Assembly: GCA_903891085.1 (NCBI GenBank)
Contig: CAITDJ010000114.1
Span: 1 to 64,000 of the forward strand
DNA from: an uncultured Bacteroidota bacterium
GTDB taxonomy: Bacteria > Bacteroidota > Bacteroidia > Bacteroidales > F082
DNA length: 64,000 bases
Direction: 5' to 3'
The notes beneath the pieces were generated by a model, which worked only from the letters and a program-made list of their open reading frames with translations, had not been told where the DNA came from and ran no database searches. The position numbers were made by a program, and so were the translations under genes. Of the stretch, positions 17,712 through 27,369 are shown piece after piece (position 1 is the stretch's first letter; every line of letters starts with the position of its first letter).

Positions 17712-18839
17712 TTGAAAATAGCCGTCAATACCAGGTTGCTGATAAAAAACAAGCTCGATGGGATCGGTTGGTTTACATACGAAACCCTTAGACGAATCAC
17801 TGTTAGTCATCCTGAAGTTGAGTTTTATTTTCTTTTCGACCGAACGTATGATCAGAGTTTCGTATTTGGTTCAAATGTTACACCAATTATACTGAATCCG
17901 CAGGCACGTCATCCGTTATTATTTGTGGTTTGGTTTGAATGGTCAGTAAAAAGAGCCCTGAAAAAAATAAAACCCGATCTTTTTCTTTCTCCTGATGGGT
18001 ATTTAAGCCTATCGTCAGATATTCCAAGTCTGGCGGTGATGCATGACCTTAATTTTGAGCATTTTCCAAACGATTTACCCTGGTTGGTGCGGTGGTATTA
18101 TCGCTACTTTTTTCCTCGTTTTGCAAAAAAAGCAACCAGATTGGCTACAGTATCAGAATTCTCAAAATCTGATATTATGAACCAGTATGACATGTTGGCT
18201 GGAAAAATTGATGTAATATACAACGGTGTTAATGAATCATTTACACCTATTGAAAATACTGAAAAAGAAATCGTAAGAAATAGGTTTACAGGTGGTTGTC
18301 CTTATTTTATTTTTGTAGGATCACTTCATCCACGGAAAAATCTTGTGCGACTATTCGGTGCTTTTGATCAGTTTAAGAAATTGACCCAATCAAACATAAA
18401 GTTATTGATTGTTGGCGAAAAGAAATGGTGGACGAAAGAAATTGAATCAAAATTTAATGAGATGACTTTCAAAGAAGAGGTCGTTTTTTGTGGAAGATTG
18501 CGTGCCGATGATTTGCATTTGGCGACAGCTTCGGCATTGGCAACCACCTATGTTTCCTATTTTGAGGGATTCGGTATTCCAATCATCGAGTCATTCCTGT
18601 GTGGTGTACCTGTGATTACTTCAAACATCACTTCGATGCCAGAGGTTGCCGGTGGTGCTGCGTTGCTGGTTGATCCTTTTGATGAAAGTTCTATCGCTTC
18701 AGCCATGGCTTTAATTGCTGAAAACCAACAACTGCGTGATGATTTGATTTACAAAGGATTTGAAAGAGTAAAACTATTCAGTTGGGATAATACATCCAAT
18801 CAATTGTGGAATAGTATTTTAAGAACATTAGAAAATTGA
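17712..18839 (+). CDS. Glycosyltransferase family 4 protein
   Basis: 375 residues with a TTG start (MKIAVNTRLL is the normal family start). GT-B fold: N-terminal acceptor domain with KLDGIGWFTYET, then the donor domain with FIFVGSLHPRKNLVRLFGAF, VVFCGRLRADDLHLATASAL and the GT4 nucleotide-sugar motif SYFEGFGIPIIESFLCGVPV (E-x7-E). It transfers a sugar from a nucleotide donor, probably to the lipid-linked glycan made by the divergent wzx/wzy locus. It is followed 12 bp later by purD, with which it may be co-transcribed although the functions differ. Donor and acceptor cannot be predicted. Confidence 0.88.
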   Translation: MKIAVNTRLLIKNKLDGIGWFTYETLRRITVSHPEVEFYFLFDRTYDQSFVFGSNVTPIILNPQARHPLLFVVWFEWSVKRALKKIKPDLFLSPDGYLSLSSDIPSLAVMHDLNFEHFPNDLPWLVRWYYRYFFPRFAKKATRLATVSEFSKSDIMNQYDMLAGKIDVIYNGVNESFTPIENTEKEIVRNRFTGGCPYFIFVGSLHPRKNLVRLFGAFDQFKKLTQSNIKLLIVGEKKWWTKEIESKFNEMTFKEEVVFCGRLRADDLHLATASALATTYVSYFEGFGIPIIESFLCGVPVITSNITSMPEVAGGAALLVDPFDESSIASAMALIAENQQLRDDLIYKGFERVKLFSWDNTSNQLWNSILRTLEN

Positions 18840-18851
18840 AATTCTAAAAAG

Positions 18852-20147
18852 ATGAATATACTGATATTAGGCAGTGGAGGCCGTGAACATGCTCTGGCCT
18901 GGAAACTTAAACAAAGTAAAAGGGTGCAGAAAATATTTATCGCTCCCGGAAATGCCGGCACTTTGACTGTAGGTAAAAATCTGCCTGTTGATTCGACTGA
19001 TTTTCAGGAAATCAAAACAATCTGTGTTGAAAACCTGATCGATCTGGTGATAGTTGGCTCTGAAACGCCTTTGGTAGCTGGCATTGTTGATTTTTTTCAT
19101 CATGATGAAGTGTTGAAGGGGATCAATATTATTGGTCCAGACAAAGCAGGTGCTCAATTAGAAGGAAGTAAGGCCTTTGCGAAAATATTTATGAATTCCT
19201 ATCATATTCCAACTGCGGCTCATTTCACTGTCGATGCCGGGAATATCGAAGCTGGAATAGAATTTCTTCACCGTCAATCATCGCCTTATGTATTGAAAGC
19301 AAACGGATTAGCGGCCGGAAAAGGGGTACTTATTTTAAATGATTTAGCTGAAGCAGAAAAGGAACTTCGATTAATGATCGAAGGTAAATTCGGTCAGGCA
19401 TCGAGTCAGGTGGTCATCGAGCAATTTCTGGATGGTATTGAATTATCATTGTTTGTTTTGACCGATGGTGAATCATACAAAATTTTACCTTCAGCCAAGG
19501 ATTACAAGCGGGTAGGAGAAGGTGACAGTGGTTTAAACACTGGTGGAATGGGCGCTGTTTCACCGGTCGTCTTTGCTGACCAACAATTTATGCAAAAAGT
19601 TGAAAATCAAATTATTAAACCGACATTGTTTGGATTGAAAGAACAAAATATTCATTATAAAGGCTTTATTTTCATTGGTTTAATGAATGTTAATGGAGAC
19701 CCTTACGTGATTGAATATAACGTCCGGTTGGGTGATCCTGAGGCGGAATGCATTATTCCAAGGATCAATTCTGATTTTTGTGAATTGATGGAAGCGGCCG
19801 GAAAAGGAACATTATCAGAAGTTGAACTTGAAATTGATGAAAGATTTGCTGTTACAATCATGTTGGTTTCCGGTGGTTATCCTGGCGAATTCAAGCGGGG
19901 CAAGAAAATAACCGGCATCAACAATACAAAAGATTGTGTGGTTTTTCATGCAGGAACTTCAACAGATATTGAAATGGAGGGTATTAAAACTTTCGGTGGA
20001 CGCGTGATTGCTGTAACTGCAAAGGATTACCGATTAGAAATGGCCCGAAGCAAAGCACTGGCCAATGCCGAAAAAATAATTTTCGAAGGTCGTTATTTCA
20101 GGCGGGATATTGGATTGGATTTGTTGAATTACGTTGCAAAAAACTAA
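18852..20147 (+). CDS. purD: Phosphoribosylamine-glycine ligase
   Basis: 431 residues. N-terminal LGSGGREHALAWKLKQS binds phosphoribosylamine, the ATP-grasp domain has SPYVLKANGLAAGKGV, and the metal/ATP site is GDPEAECIIP near residue 295. The C-terminal domain ends in GRYFRRDIGLDLLNYV. It catalyses the second step of purine synthesis, ATP-dependent joining of glycine to phosphoribosylamine. The membrane protein gene follows after 6 bp and rnhB overlaps that one, so the three form an operon. Confidence 0.97.
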   Translation: MNILILGSGGREHALAWKLKQSKRVQKIFIAPGNAGTLTVGKNLPVDSTDFQEIKTICVENLIDLVIVGSETPLVAGIVDFFHHDEVLKGINIIGPDKAGAQLEGSKAFAKIFMNSYHIPTAAHFTVDAGNIEAGIEFLHRQSSPYVLKANGLAAGKGVLILNDLAEAEKELRLMIEGKFGQASSQVVIEQFLDGIELSLFVLTDGESYKILPSAKDYKRVGEGDSGLNTGGMGAVSPVVFADQQFMQKVENQIIKPTLFGLKEQNIHYKGFIFIGLMNVNGDPYVIEYNVRLGDPEAECIIPRINSDFCELMEAAGKGTLSEVELEIDERFAVTIMLVSGGYPGEFKRGKKITGINNTKDCVVFHAGTSTDIEMEGIKTFGGRVIAVTAKDYRLEMARSKALANAEKIIFEGRYFRRDIGLDLLNYVAKN

Positions 20148-20153
20148 GCTGAT

Positions 20154-21143
20154 ATGCTTATCAAATTTTTAAGATCGAGTTTTGCTTCACAGTATGTTCT
20201 GATCGTATTGATGGCCATTGGTTTATATATTCCGTCGTTTATTAATCCAAAAGTACCAGCGCTTACAACAACTGTTTCCGGACCATTGTATGAACCAGTT
20301 TCAATATTTCTTCATTCATTTCCCCTGGTTGCAGTTATTGTTTCACTCTTGTTGCTTTTGATTCAGGCTTTCTATTTTAATTCATTACTTGCTATTAATC
20401 AATTAATTACCCGTCGTAGTACCTTCGGTGCATTTGTCTTTGTGTTGATTTTTAGTCATTCTCCATTTCAAACCAGTATATATGCCTTTTTCCTGGCTAG
20501 TGTATTTATTTTGATTACATTACATATACTTTTTGGTATAGAAGATAAAAGTGAAAATCAAATGTATATTTTTAAAGTTGGTATTTCTGTTTCAATAGCG
20601 TCACTTTTTTATTTGCCAGCTGCGGTTTTATTATTTTGGATATGGATTTCATTGCTGATGTCAAGGTCCGGATCATTCAGAGAATTAATGATTTCAGTCG
20701 TTGGTTTTATAGTCCCTTATTTCTTTTTGGTATTTTATTATTTTATGAATAATTACCTCATCAGTAATGCATTGGAATATAAATTTATTTTGGATTCGTT
20801 CAGTTTTAAAGTTCAGCTTCCTGATTGGTTTAGCATTGGAATCTGGGTATTAATTGGACTTTTACTATTACAATCTTCCAATTTGATTTTCAGTGTTTCA
20901 GGAGAAAAGAGTGGTTCCATCCGAAAGAAGAAAGCAATCGCGAATACCTTATTCTTTTTTGCGATACCGGGTATTTTTTATCACAATGTGCATATTGTTC
21001 AAAATGGAATGGTGTTTCTTCCAATTGCGGTTTTGCTGTCCTATTCCCTCTCCAATATTAAAAAGTCGCTCACGTCTGAGTTAATGCTTTGGGTTTTAAT
21101 TCTGGCTATTTTCGCCTATCATTACTTACCATTTTTCACATGA
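20154..21143 (+). CDS. Multi-pass membrane protein (resembles DUF6427)
   Basis: 329 residues with about ten hydrophobic segments and very few charged residues outside short loops (such as [11 protein letters not shown]). No enzymatic motif is seen. Size, composition and position between purD and rnhB resemble the uncharacterised DUF6427 membrane proteins of Bacteroidota, but I cannot confirm this without a profile search. Its stop overlaps the rnhB start by ATGA (21140-21143), indicating translational coupling. Confidence 0.7.
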   Translation: MLIKFLRSSFASQYVLIVLMAIGLYIPSFINPKVPALTTTVSGPLYEPVSIFLHSFPLVAVIVSLLLLLIQAFYFNSLLAINQLITRRSTFGAFVFVLIFSHSPFQTSIYAFFLASVFILITLHILFGIEDKSENQMYIFKVGISVSIASLFYLPAAVLLFWIWISLLMSRSGSFRELMISVVGFIVPYFFLVFYYFMNNYLISNALEYKFILDSFSFKVQLPDWFSIGIWVLIGLLLLQSSNLIFSVSGEKSGSIRKKKAIANTLFFFAIPGIFYHNVHIVQNGMVFLPIAVLLSYSLSNIKKSLTSELMLWVLILAIFAYHYLPFFT

Positions 21144-21745
21144 GGTCATTGTTGCCTTTTTATAAAGCAGATAGTATTGAAGCAGGTTGTGATGAGGCCG
21201 GACGGGGTTGTTTGGCCGGGCCTGTGGTTGCAGCAGCTGTAATACTTCCAGTTAACTTTAACAACAAATGGCTGAACGATTCAAAAAAACTTACTCAGAA
21301 ACATCGTGAAGATATGCGTGTTTTGATTGAAGAAAATGCCATCACATGGGCTATTGGAATGTCTTCAGCCGAAGAGATAGATCAGATTAATATTCTCCGT
21401 GCTTCATTTTTGGCGATGCATCGGGCTATTGCTCAATTGGCGTTGCAGCCCGAAATGCTCTTAATAGATGGAAACAGGTTTACAAAATACCCTGAAATTG
21501 ACCACATTTGCATTGTCTCCGGTGATGCAATATACCGCTCTATTGCTGCTGCTTCAATACTTGCAAAAACATACCGAGACAATCTCATGAAGGATCTTGA
21601 TCGTGATTTTCCTGAATATGGCTGGATCAATAATAAAGGGTATCCAACTTTTTACCATAAAAAAGCCATTGCGCGTATTGGGTTGTCGCCACATCATCGA
21701 CTCACATTTAATAGTGCTATTCAAACGAAACTTCTGCTTGATTGA
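21140..21745 (+). CDS. rnhB: Ribonuclease HII
   Basis: 201 residues from the ATG at 21140; a longer frame starting at 21089 would only add sequence inside the upstream gene. The catalytic motif [13 protein letters not shown] has D18 and E19, DGNR supplies another acidic residue (LLIDGNRF), and [11 protein letters not shown] carries the family signature. It cuts RNA in RNA-DNA hybrids and single ribonucleotides in DNA. It ends [23 protein letters not shown], typical of bacterial RNase HII. Cotranscribed with purD and the membrane protein. Confidence 0.96.
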   Translation: MRSLLPFYKADSIEAGCDEAGRGCLAGPVVAAAVILPVNFNNKWLNDSKKLTQKHREDMRVLIEENAITWAIGMSSAEEIDQINILRASFLAMHRAIAQLALQPEMLLIDGNRFTKYPEIDHICIVSGDAIYRSIAAASILAKTYRDNLMKDLDRDFPEYGWINNKGYPTFYHKKAIARIGLSPHHRLTFNSAIQTKLLLD

Positions 21746-21792
21746 TTCGTTACTTTTTAGTTAGCCGTTGAAATATGATTCATTTTATCGCT

Positions 21793-21800
21793 TATATTTG
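21793..21800 (+). promoter_or_regulatory. -7 box for the anchored propeller protein gene
   Basis: TATATTTG fits TAnnTTTG, 24 bp before the ATG at 21825. A TTG at 21768-21770 gives a 22-nt spacing to a possible -33 element. Confidence 0.45.
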
Positions 21801-21824
21801 TTCACAATGATAGCCTAGCTCGAA

Positions 21825-24500
21825 ATGCAGATAATAGGTCGTAAATATTTGGTAATCATAGTACTATTAGCAATTTCTGCTATGGTAATCGGTTATTTTG
21901 CCTACCAGCCCGGTGGAAAAACCAAGCATTTGTATGATGCCGTTCCTGTTTCCTCATCGCTTATCATCGAATGTTCTCAAACCGGTCCTTTGTGGAAAAA
22001 ATTGACACAAAGTACAAATTACTGGAAAGCACTTTCGCAGATTGATAGAATGAAAAATCTGAATGATCAGATCGAAAAGCTTGATTCCTTGCTGCTGAAA
22101 TTACCTGATTTGACTGCTGAAATGGTGAAAAGACCCATGGCACTCGTCTTATTGGAAGGCCTCGATGGTTACGGATTTGTTTTCATTGCTGAAATTGGAA
22201 ATCAACTGAGTTTTTATCAGATTGAAAAAGCAATCAGCGAAACTTTTGGTCGGAGAATAACGCTTGTTGGACAGAAGTTGGGTGATTATCAAAGTGGACT
22301 GATTGTGGACGAAAACTCGAAAAATCAATTCAACTTTGTAATATCCAATGGATTACTTATTGGGTCATATCAAAAGGATTTGGTTGAACGCTCTCTGAAA
22401 CAACTAAATACAAAGGTGACTTTGGTGCAGGATTCCAGTTTTGTTCAACTAAGGCGAACTGCCGGAAACAGGGTGGATGCAAATGTGTTTTTGAATCTTA
22501 AACAGATCTTAAATCTGGTTGTTAACAATACATCTGACTTGAATAAACCTGGTATGCAACAATTTGGCAGTCATGTCGGAGGATGGGTAAACCTAGATCT
22601 GAACCTGAAACCTGATCTGATTCACTTGGTTGGATATACTGCGCCCGAATTGAAAGATGATTTCATGCAACTTATTCATAAACAGCAGCCTGTGCCAATT
22701 ACAATGTATAAGCTATTGCCATATTCGACTAAAATATTTCTGCATATTGGTGCTGCTGATTTTGCTGATTTCAATAAGGAGATTCGAGATAATGCCAGTA
22801 TTACTAGATTAAAAGATGAGTTGCAGTTTGATTTTGAGGAAGAGATTCTTCAACAAATTGATTCAGAGTCGATGATTGCTTTTGGTGACAATGCAGATGA
22901 TCCGCTTTTTATTGCAAAAATTAACGACCAGAATAACTTAAGTTTGTCATTATCTGAACTCCGGTCACGATTCGTTAATAGTCAGCCAAAGCGCGAATCG
23001 GGTGATTTAACCTTGTCGCATATTTCACTCGATAATTTAGTTCCTATTCTTTTTGGAAAACAATTTTCCGCGCTGAATAAATTCTATTATGTGCTGGTTG
23101 ACAATTATTTAATCGTTGCAAACAATTTCAACCGTTTGGAAGAAATGCTACGATTGTATCAGTCGGGCAGGACATTAGGTTCGAATGAGAATTTTACATC
23201 TTTCAAAAATAATCTTGCCGAAGAGGCTAATGTTACACTCTACTGCAATTTACGGGATGGATTGAAATCATTGTCAGGGTTTTTAGATCCAAAGTTCATA
23301 TTTCAACTGAATCGTAATGTATTCGTATTAAAGGAGTTTGAAGCGTTTGCGTTACAGTTTTCCGGACAAAACAAATTTGTTTATACCAACCTGTTTGTAA
23401 AGCATAATCCAAGTTATAAGGAAGAGAGCTTGCTGGTCTGGAGTCGAAAACTAGATGATCAACTGACCGGCAAACCAGCGTTGATACGCGATCCATTTAC
23501 TGGTGAAAACTATATGGTTGTTTTTGATGTGATGGACAAATTGTATTTCCTTTCACCAACTGGTGAGGTGTTGTGGAAACATAAACTGGACAGTGAACCG
23601 CTTAGTGAGGTTTACATTGTTGAAAATAAAAACAATAAGTTCAGTTTTGTACTCAACACAAAAAACTACATCTATGCATTCGATCGGTTTGGGAACCAGA
23701 AAGATTCATTTCCGATAAAAATGAAAGCCCAGGCAACGAATGGGATTACCATCGCTGGTGAATCGATTTTGACTGATGGGCAAATAATTGTAAGTTGTTC
23801 AGACAGATACACCTATAGTTTCGATCTGAAGGGAAATTCAACCAGAGGTTGGGAGAAACCCAAATCACTTGATATTGTTGAAAAATCAATTGAAAATTTA
23901 CCTGCTGCTGATCGTAATTATTTAGTTATTAGTGATATAAAGAATGATATTCGGATAACAGATCTTTCAGGAAGGATAAAAATAATGCCCAAAGGTATTA
24001 TTCGAAAACCAAATCATAATGATTTTTACGTGAACAAAACCAATGCAAAAGGGGTATTGTTATCAAGTGACAACAATGGTAGGATTTTGTATGTTTCGGC
24101 AAACGGTCAGTTAAATTATACTGATTTTGCGGAAGTCGGACCCTCGCATTTCTTTTTCTATTACGATTTTAAAAAGAACAATTCAATAGATTTCCTCTTT
24201 ATCGATGGTAATAAACTTCACATTTACGACAGATTCAAAAAACTTTTATACGCGTATGAATTTAAATCAGAAATCGACCAAAAACCCTGGTTTGCAAATT
24301 TACCCAACGATAAGAAATTGCTCGTCATAACTGACTCAAAAAATGAAGAGATGTACCTATTTGATAATGATGGAAAAATGATAGTTAGTTCTGGTCTGAT
24401 TGGTAACAATCCGTTCAATGTTGGTAGTTTGGGCGCCACAGAAGAAATGAATCTGATTACAATTAAAGACTCAACGTTGTATAACTATTTGGTTTATTAG
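21825..24500 (+). CDS. Large membrane-anchored protein, DUF3352-like N-terminus and predicted propeller
   Basis: 891 residues. A single N-terminal membrane helix (YLVIIVLLAISAMVIGYFAY) anchors a large extracytoplasmic part. Residues ~35-540 contain repeating segments such as VPVSSSLIIECSQTGPLWKK, AMVLLEG-type strands and LVDNYLIVANNFNRLEEML, which recall DUF3352-type proteins. Residues ~560-891 show repeated FxxxGxxLW, IYAFDRFGNQ, ITDLSGRI and LYLFDNDGKMI blocks, typical of PQQ- or YncE-like beta propellers. No catalytic motif is visible. A protein-protein or envelope scaffold role is possible. It has its own promoter and ends at a convergent terminator. Confidence 0.7.
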   Translation: MQIIGRKYLVIIVLLAISAMVIGYFAYQPGGKTKHLYDAVPVSSSLIIECSQTGPLWKKLTQSTNYWKALSQIDRMKNLNDQIEKLDSLLLKLPDLTAEMVKRPMALVLLEGLDGYGFVFIAEIGNQLSFYQIEKAISETFGRRITLVGQKLGDYQSGLIVDENSKNQFNFVISNGLLIGSYQKDLVERSLKQLNTKVTLVQDSSFVQLRRTAGNRVDANVFLNLKQILNLVVNNTSDLNKPGMQQFGSHVGGWVNLDLNLKPDLIHLVGYTAPELKDDFMQLIHKQQPVPITMYKLLPYSTKIFLHIGAADFADFNKEIRDNASITRLKDELQFDFEEEILQQIDSESMIAFGDNADDPLFIAKINDQNNLSLSLSELRSRFVNSQPKRESGDLTLSHISLDNLVPILFGKQFSALNKFYYVLVDNYLIVANNFNRLEEMLRLYQSGRTLGSNENFTSFKNNLAEEANVTLYCNLRDGLKSLSGFLDPKFIFQLNRNVFVLKEFEAFALQFSGQNKFVYTNLFVKHNPSYKEESLLVWSRKLDDQLTGKPALIRDPFTGENYMVVFDVMDKLYFLSPTGEVLWKHKLDSEPLSEVYIVENKNNKFSFVLNTKNYIYAFDRFGNQKDSFPIKMKAQATNGITIAGESILTDGQIIVSCSDRYTYSFDLKGNSTRGWEKPKSLDIVEKSIENLPAADRNYLVISDIKNDIRITDLSGRIKIMPKGIIRKPNHNDFYVNKTNAKGVLLSSDNNGRILYVSANGQLNYTDFAEVGPSHFFFYYDFKKNNSIDFLFIDGNKLHIYDRFKKLLYAYEFKSEIDQKPWFANLPNDKKLLVITDSKNEEMYLFDNDGKMIVSSGLIGNNPFNVGSLGATEEMNLITIKDSTLYNYLVY

Positions 24501-24530
24501 CCTTTATAGAGTTTAAAATGTGCTTATGTA

Positions 24531-24558
24531 AATTAATCCGGCACATGCGGGATTAATT
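24531..24558. terminator. Convergent terminator hairpin
   Basis: AATTAATCC (24531-24539) pairs with GGATTAATT (24550-24558), between the convergent propeller and MATE genes. A short T run (ATCTTTT) follows on the plus strand. It probably serves the plus-strand gene, and perhaps both. Confidence 0.55.
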
Positions 24559-24564
24559 CATCTT

Positions 24565-25914
24565 TTAAACCTTGTTAACCTGCCAATTCCCTTTTTTCAG
24601 ATAAATCCATGAAAATGTGATGAGGAATACACCGTAAACAAGCTCAGCAATCCAAACCTCAACAACAGTGGCGTTGAAAACATTGATTGCCACATAAACA
24701 AATGTGAGGTAAATTGTCAATACACTTACTTCAATTCCAAAAGAAACGAGTGTTTTGCCGGTACCAATAACACCATTAAACAGCACAAATCCGATCGACA
24801 GCGCAAGCGCCCCAATATTCACCACGTGAAGTACTGGGATTGCAGCATTGATCAATTGTATATCGTTGGTATAAATTGTAATTATTGCCGAAGGGAATGC
24901 AAGGCTCAGCAATACAAAACCCAACACGCCGAAAAATGAAAGTGTGATAATCCGGCGGATGAGGAGAAAGACCTGATCAGTATGTTTCATCCCAATCAGG
25001 TAACTCACCAGGGAGTTTGCCGCCGCCGCAAAGCCCCAAATAGGAATCATCAAAACAATGTAAATACTTCGTATAATGTTACTTATGGCTAATGACTGCT
25101 CCCCCAATTTTTCGACAAACAAAAAAAACGCAAACCAAACTCCCAGCGAAAGGAAGTTCTGAAGCATAATTGGACCTGCAAGAAAGAAATTTCTCCCGAA
25201 TAAGGATTTGTCAAATTTCGGGAATGAAAACAGGTCATACTTCTTTTTATAATGTCTACCCCAGGTATAAAAAATCAGATAAGCCAGAGCGAATGCTTCT
25301 GCGATGGTTGATGCCAATGCTGCGCCACCAATACCCATTTCAGGAAACCCGAATTTACCGAAAATCAAAACATAATCAAGTATAACATTTACTCCAGCCA
25401 TTACCAATGTGCTCCATGTGATCACTTTGGTACTTGTAATTCCGATGTAAAAGGACCTGAAATGAATTTGACCGAAAGCGAAAAATATTCCGTATACCCG
25501 GTAATCAAGAAACTCAAGGGTTCCTTCATAAATTTTGTCCGATGCAACAATAGGTCGTAGTATTAAGGGTGAAAGAAAGTAAAGTATTGAAAATGAAAGA
25601 ATGGCAAGTGGAATCATGAAATACAATGCATGATCAAATGTCTTGCCGATGGCATGCGAATTTCCTTCGCCGAATCTGCGGGCAATGATAATTTGCGTTC
25701 CGGTTCCAAATCCAAGGGCGAGCATTATAAATACAAAATAAAACATCCCTCCCAATGCCGATGCGCCAAGTTCAACCTGTCCGACCCGACCTAAATAGGC
25801 GGTGTCGGTAACATTGATGATGTTTTGTGCAACACTGCCAAGAATAATAGGGTAGGCGACCTGCCAGATCCGTGTATATGTGATGTTGGATTGCAATACT
25901 GATATTTTCAGCAA
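24565..25914 (-). CDS. MATE family efflux transporter
   Basis: Up to 449 residues with twelve transmembrane segments in two homologous halves. Starts TYTRIWQVAYPIILGSVAQNIINVTDTAYLGRVG, the MATE N-terminal signature, and includes GFGTGTQIIIARRFGEGN. MATE proteins export cationic drugs or metabolites using Na+ or H+ gradients. Start choice is odd: the TTG at 25914 lies inside a TACCTTTG -7 box (25912-25919), so translation may begin at the TTG of 25896, near the RNA 5' end. No ATG is in frame before a stop. Substrate is unknown. Confidence 0.9.
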   Translation of the reverse strand: MLKISVLQSNITYTRIWQVAYPIILGSVAQNIINVTDTAYLGRVGQVELGASALGGMFYFVFIMLALGFGTGTQIIIARRFGEGNSHAIGKTFDHALYFMIPLAILSFSILYFLSPLILRPIVASDKIYEGTLEFLDYRVYGIFFAFGQIHFRSFYIGITSTKVITWSTLVMAGVNVILDYVLIFGKFGFPEMGIGGAALASTIAEAFALAYLIFYTWGRHYKKKYDLFSFPKFDKSLFGRNFFLAGPIMLQNFLSLGVWFAFFLFVEKLGEQSLAISNIIRSIYIVLMIPIWGFAAAANSLVSYLIGMKHTDQVFLLIRRIITLSFFGVLGFVLLSLAFPSAIITIYTNDIQLINAAIPVLHVVNIGALALSIGFVLFNGVIGTGKTLVSFGIEVSVLTIYLTFVYVAINVFNATVVEVWIAELVYGVFLITFSWIYLKKGNWQVNKV

Positions 25915-25919
25915 AGGTA
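25912..25919 (-). promoter_or_regulatory. -7 box overlapping the MATE start
   Basis: Minus strand TACCTTTG matches TAnnTTTG exactly and overlaps the upstream candidate start codon of the MATE gene, implying a very short leader. Confidence 0.4.
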
Positions 25920-26042
25920 AACTGAAATGAGCTTGAGAATTTATCAGAAATAAAGATTAGTAAACTCAACACATTAAGCAACACGTAGCAATAAGTGTCT
26001 TAGTTGAATTTTTGTAAATTTCAATATGTCAGATATTTAAAT

Positions 26043-26077
26043 AATTGTCAATTGTCCATTTTCAATTGTCCAATTTT
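26043..26077. repeat. Degenerate heptamer tandem repeat upstream of MFS gene
   Basis: Five 7-bp units in phase: AATTGTC at 26043, 26050 and 26064, with the variants CATTTTC at 26057 and CAATTTT at 26071. It lies between the divergent MATE and MFS genes, ending 14 bp before the MFS -7 box. Confidence 0.75.
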
Positions 26078-26090
26078 AGTAGATGTTCGA

Positions 26091-26098
26091 TACCTTTG
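26091..26098 (+). promoter_or_regulatory. -7 box for the MFS gene
   Basis: TACCTTTG matches TAnnTTTG, 20 bp before the ATG at 26119. A TTG at 26066-26068, inside the heptamer repeat, is 22 nt upstream and could serve as -33 element. Confidence 0.5.
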
Positions 26099-26118
26099 TT
26101 TATTAAAAAAATGCAAAC

Positions 26119-27369
26119 ATGCCAGCGACGGTATTTCAGAAAAATCTTCAGTATTACAAATTCTGTACTTACGGATTTCTGAAGAATCTCAGGTTTTTTG
26201 AACCTTTTTTACTGTTGTTTCTTATCAATAAAGGAATTTCGTTCACCGAAATTGGTCTTTTAATCGGTATAAGGCAGATCATTATCATATTGAGTGAAAT
26301 ACCAAGTGGAATTATTGCTGACGCTATTGGCCGCCGCAGAACACTGGCATCTTCATTTGTTTTTTATATCGGGTCATTTTTGATTTTTTTCTTTGCAGAT
26401 GGCTTCTATGTGTATATCATTGCGATGCTTTTTTTTGCCGGGGGCGATGCTGTGAGAACCGGTGTGCACAAAGCCATGATTTTTGAATATCTGAAACTGA
26501 AAGAGTGGGAGAATCAGAAAACAGCGTATTATGGACACACAAGGAGTTGGAGTCAGGCCGGAACTGCAATATCCTCGCTGCTGGCGGGTGTATTTGTTTT
26601 TTTCTCAGGAGAGTTCCGTTATATTTTTTTACTGTCAGTAATCCCATATATTATTGATTTTGGTTTGGTTTTATCCTATCCCAAAGAACTCGAAGGTGGA
26701 ATGAAAGTACAGGCAAGCACGATCAGAACGAAACTTTCGGAGGTGATGATGGCGTTTTGGATTTCTATTCGTTCGCTAAACATGTTGAAGGCAATGACAA
26801 ACAATGCAGTTCATTCGGGATATTATACCAGTGTGAAAGACTATCTGCAGGCTTTGTTGCAGAGTTTGGCGTTGGCATTACCTCTTTATTTTTTCTTCGA
26901 TCAAAAACAGCAAACTGCGATTGTTGTGGGAATTGGTTATTTCTTTGTTTATATGGCAACCTCAATGACGGCAAGGAGTTCAGGTAAGTTTGCAAAAAAA
27001 TTCAATGATTTATCAAAACCTTTGAATTTCACATTATTGGCTGGTCTGGTTGCGGGAATAATAAGTGGAATATTCTATCAAAGCGATTTTTTTATGATCG
27101 CTGCTTTCTTTTTTGTACTCATACTACTCATCGAAAATATTCGGAAACCAATTGGTATTGTGTATGTTGCCGAATTGACAAATGAAAAGGCGATGGCAAG
27201 TGTGTTATCAGCTGAATCGCAGCTTTCATCTTTTTTTGCAGCTGTTTTTGCCCCTTGTGTGGGATTTCTGGCAGATCAGTTCGGCTTAGGTGCTGGATTG
27301 CTTATTTTCACCATTGTTTTAGTAGTATTGATGCCGTTTTATTGGGTAAACCGATTGAAAAAAGATTGA
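26119..27369 (+). CDS. MFS transporter
   Basis: 416 residues with about twelve membrane segments. The loop after TM2 carries the MFS motif A variant GIIADAIGRRRTLASSF. A cytoplasmic stretch PKELEGGMKVQAS lies between the two six-helix halves, and the second half has GFLADQFGLGAGL. Early on, FYEPFLLLFLINKGISFTEIGLLIG-like sequence is typical of MFS exporters of unknown substrate. Monocistronic; divergent from the MATE transporter with ~200 bp in between. Substrate unknown. Confidence 0.88.
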   Translation: MPATVFQKNLQYYKFCTYGFLKNLRFFEPFLLLFLINKGISFTEIGLLIGIRQIIIILSEIPSGIIADAIGRRRTLASSFVFYIGSFLIFFFADGFYVYIIAMLFFAGGDAVRTGVHKAMIFEYLKLKEWENQKTAYYGHTRSWSQAGTAISSLLAGVFVFFSGEFRYIFLLSVIPYIIDFGLVLSYPKELEGGMKVQASTIRTKLSEVMMAFWISIRSLNMLKAMTNNAVHSGYYTSVKDYLQALLQSLALALPLYFFFDQKQQTAIVVGIGYFFVYMATSMTARSSGKFAKKFNDLSKPLNFTLLAGLVAGIISGIFYQSDFFMIAAFFFVLILLIENIRKPIGIVYVAELTNEKAMASVLSAESQLSSFFAAVFAPCVGFLADQFGLGAGLLIFTIVLVVLMPFYWVNRLKKD

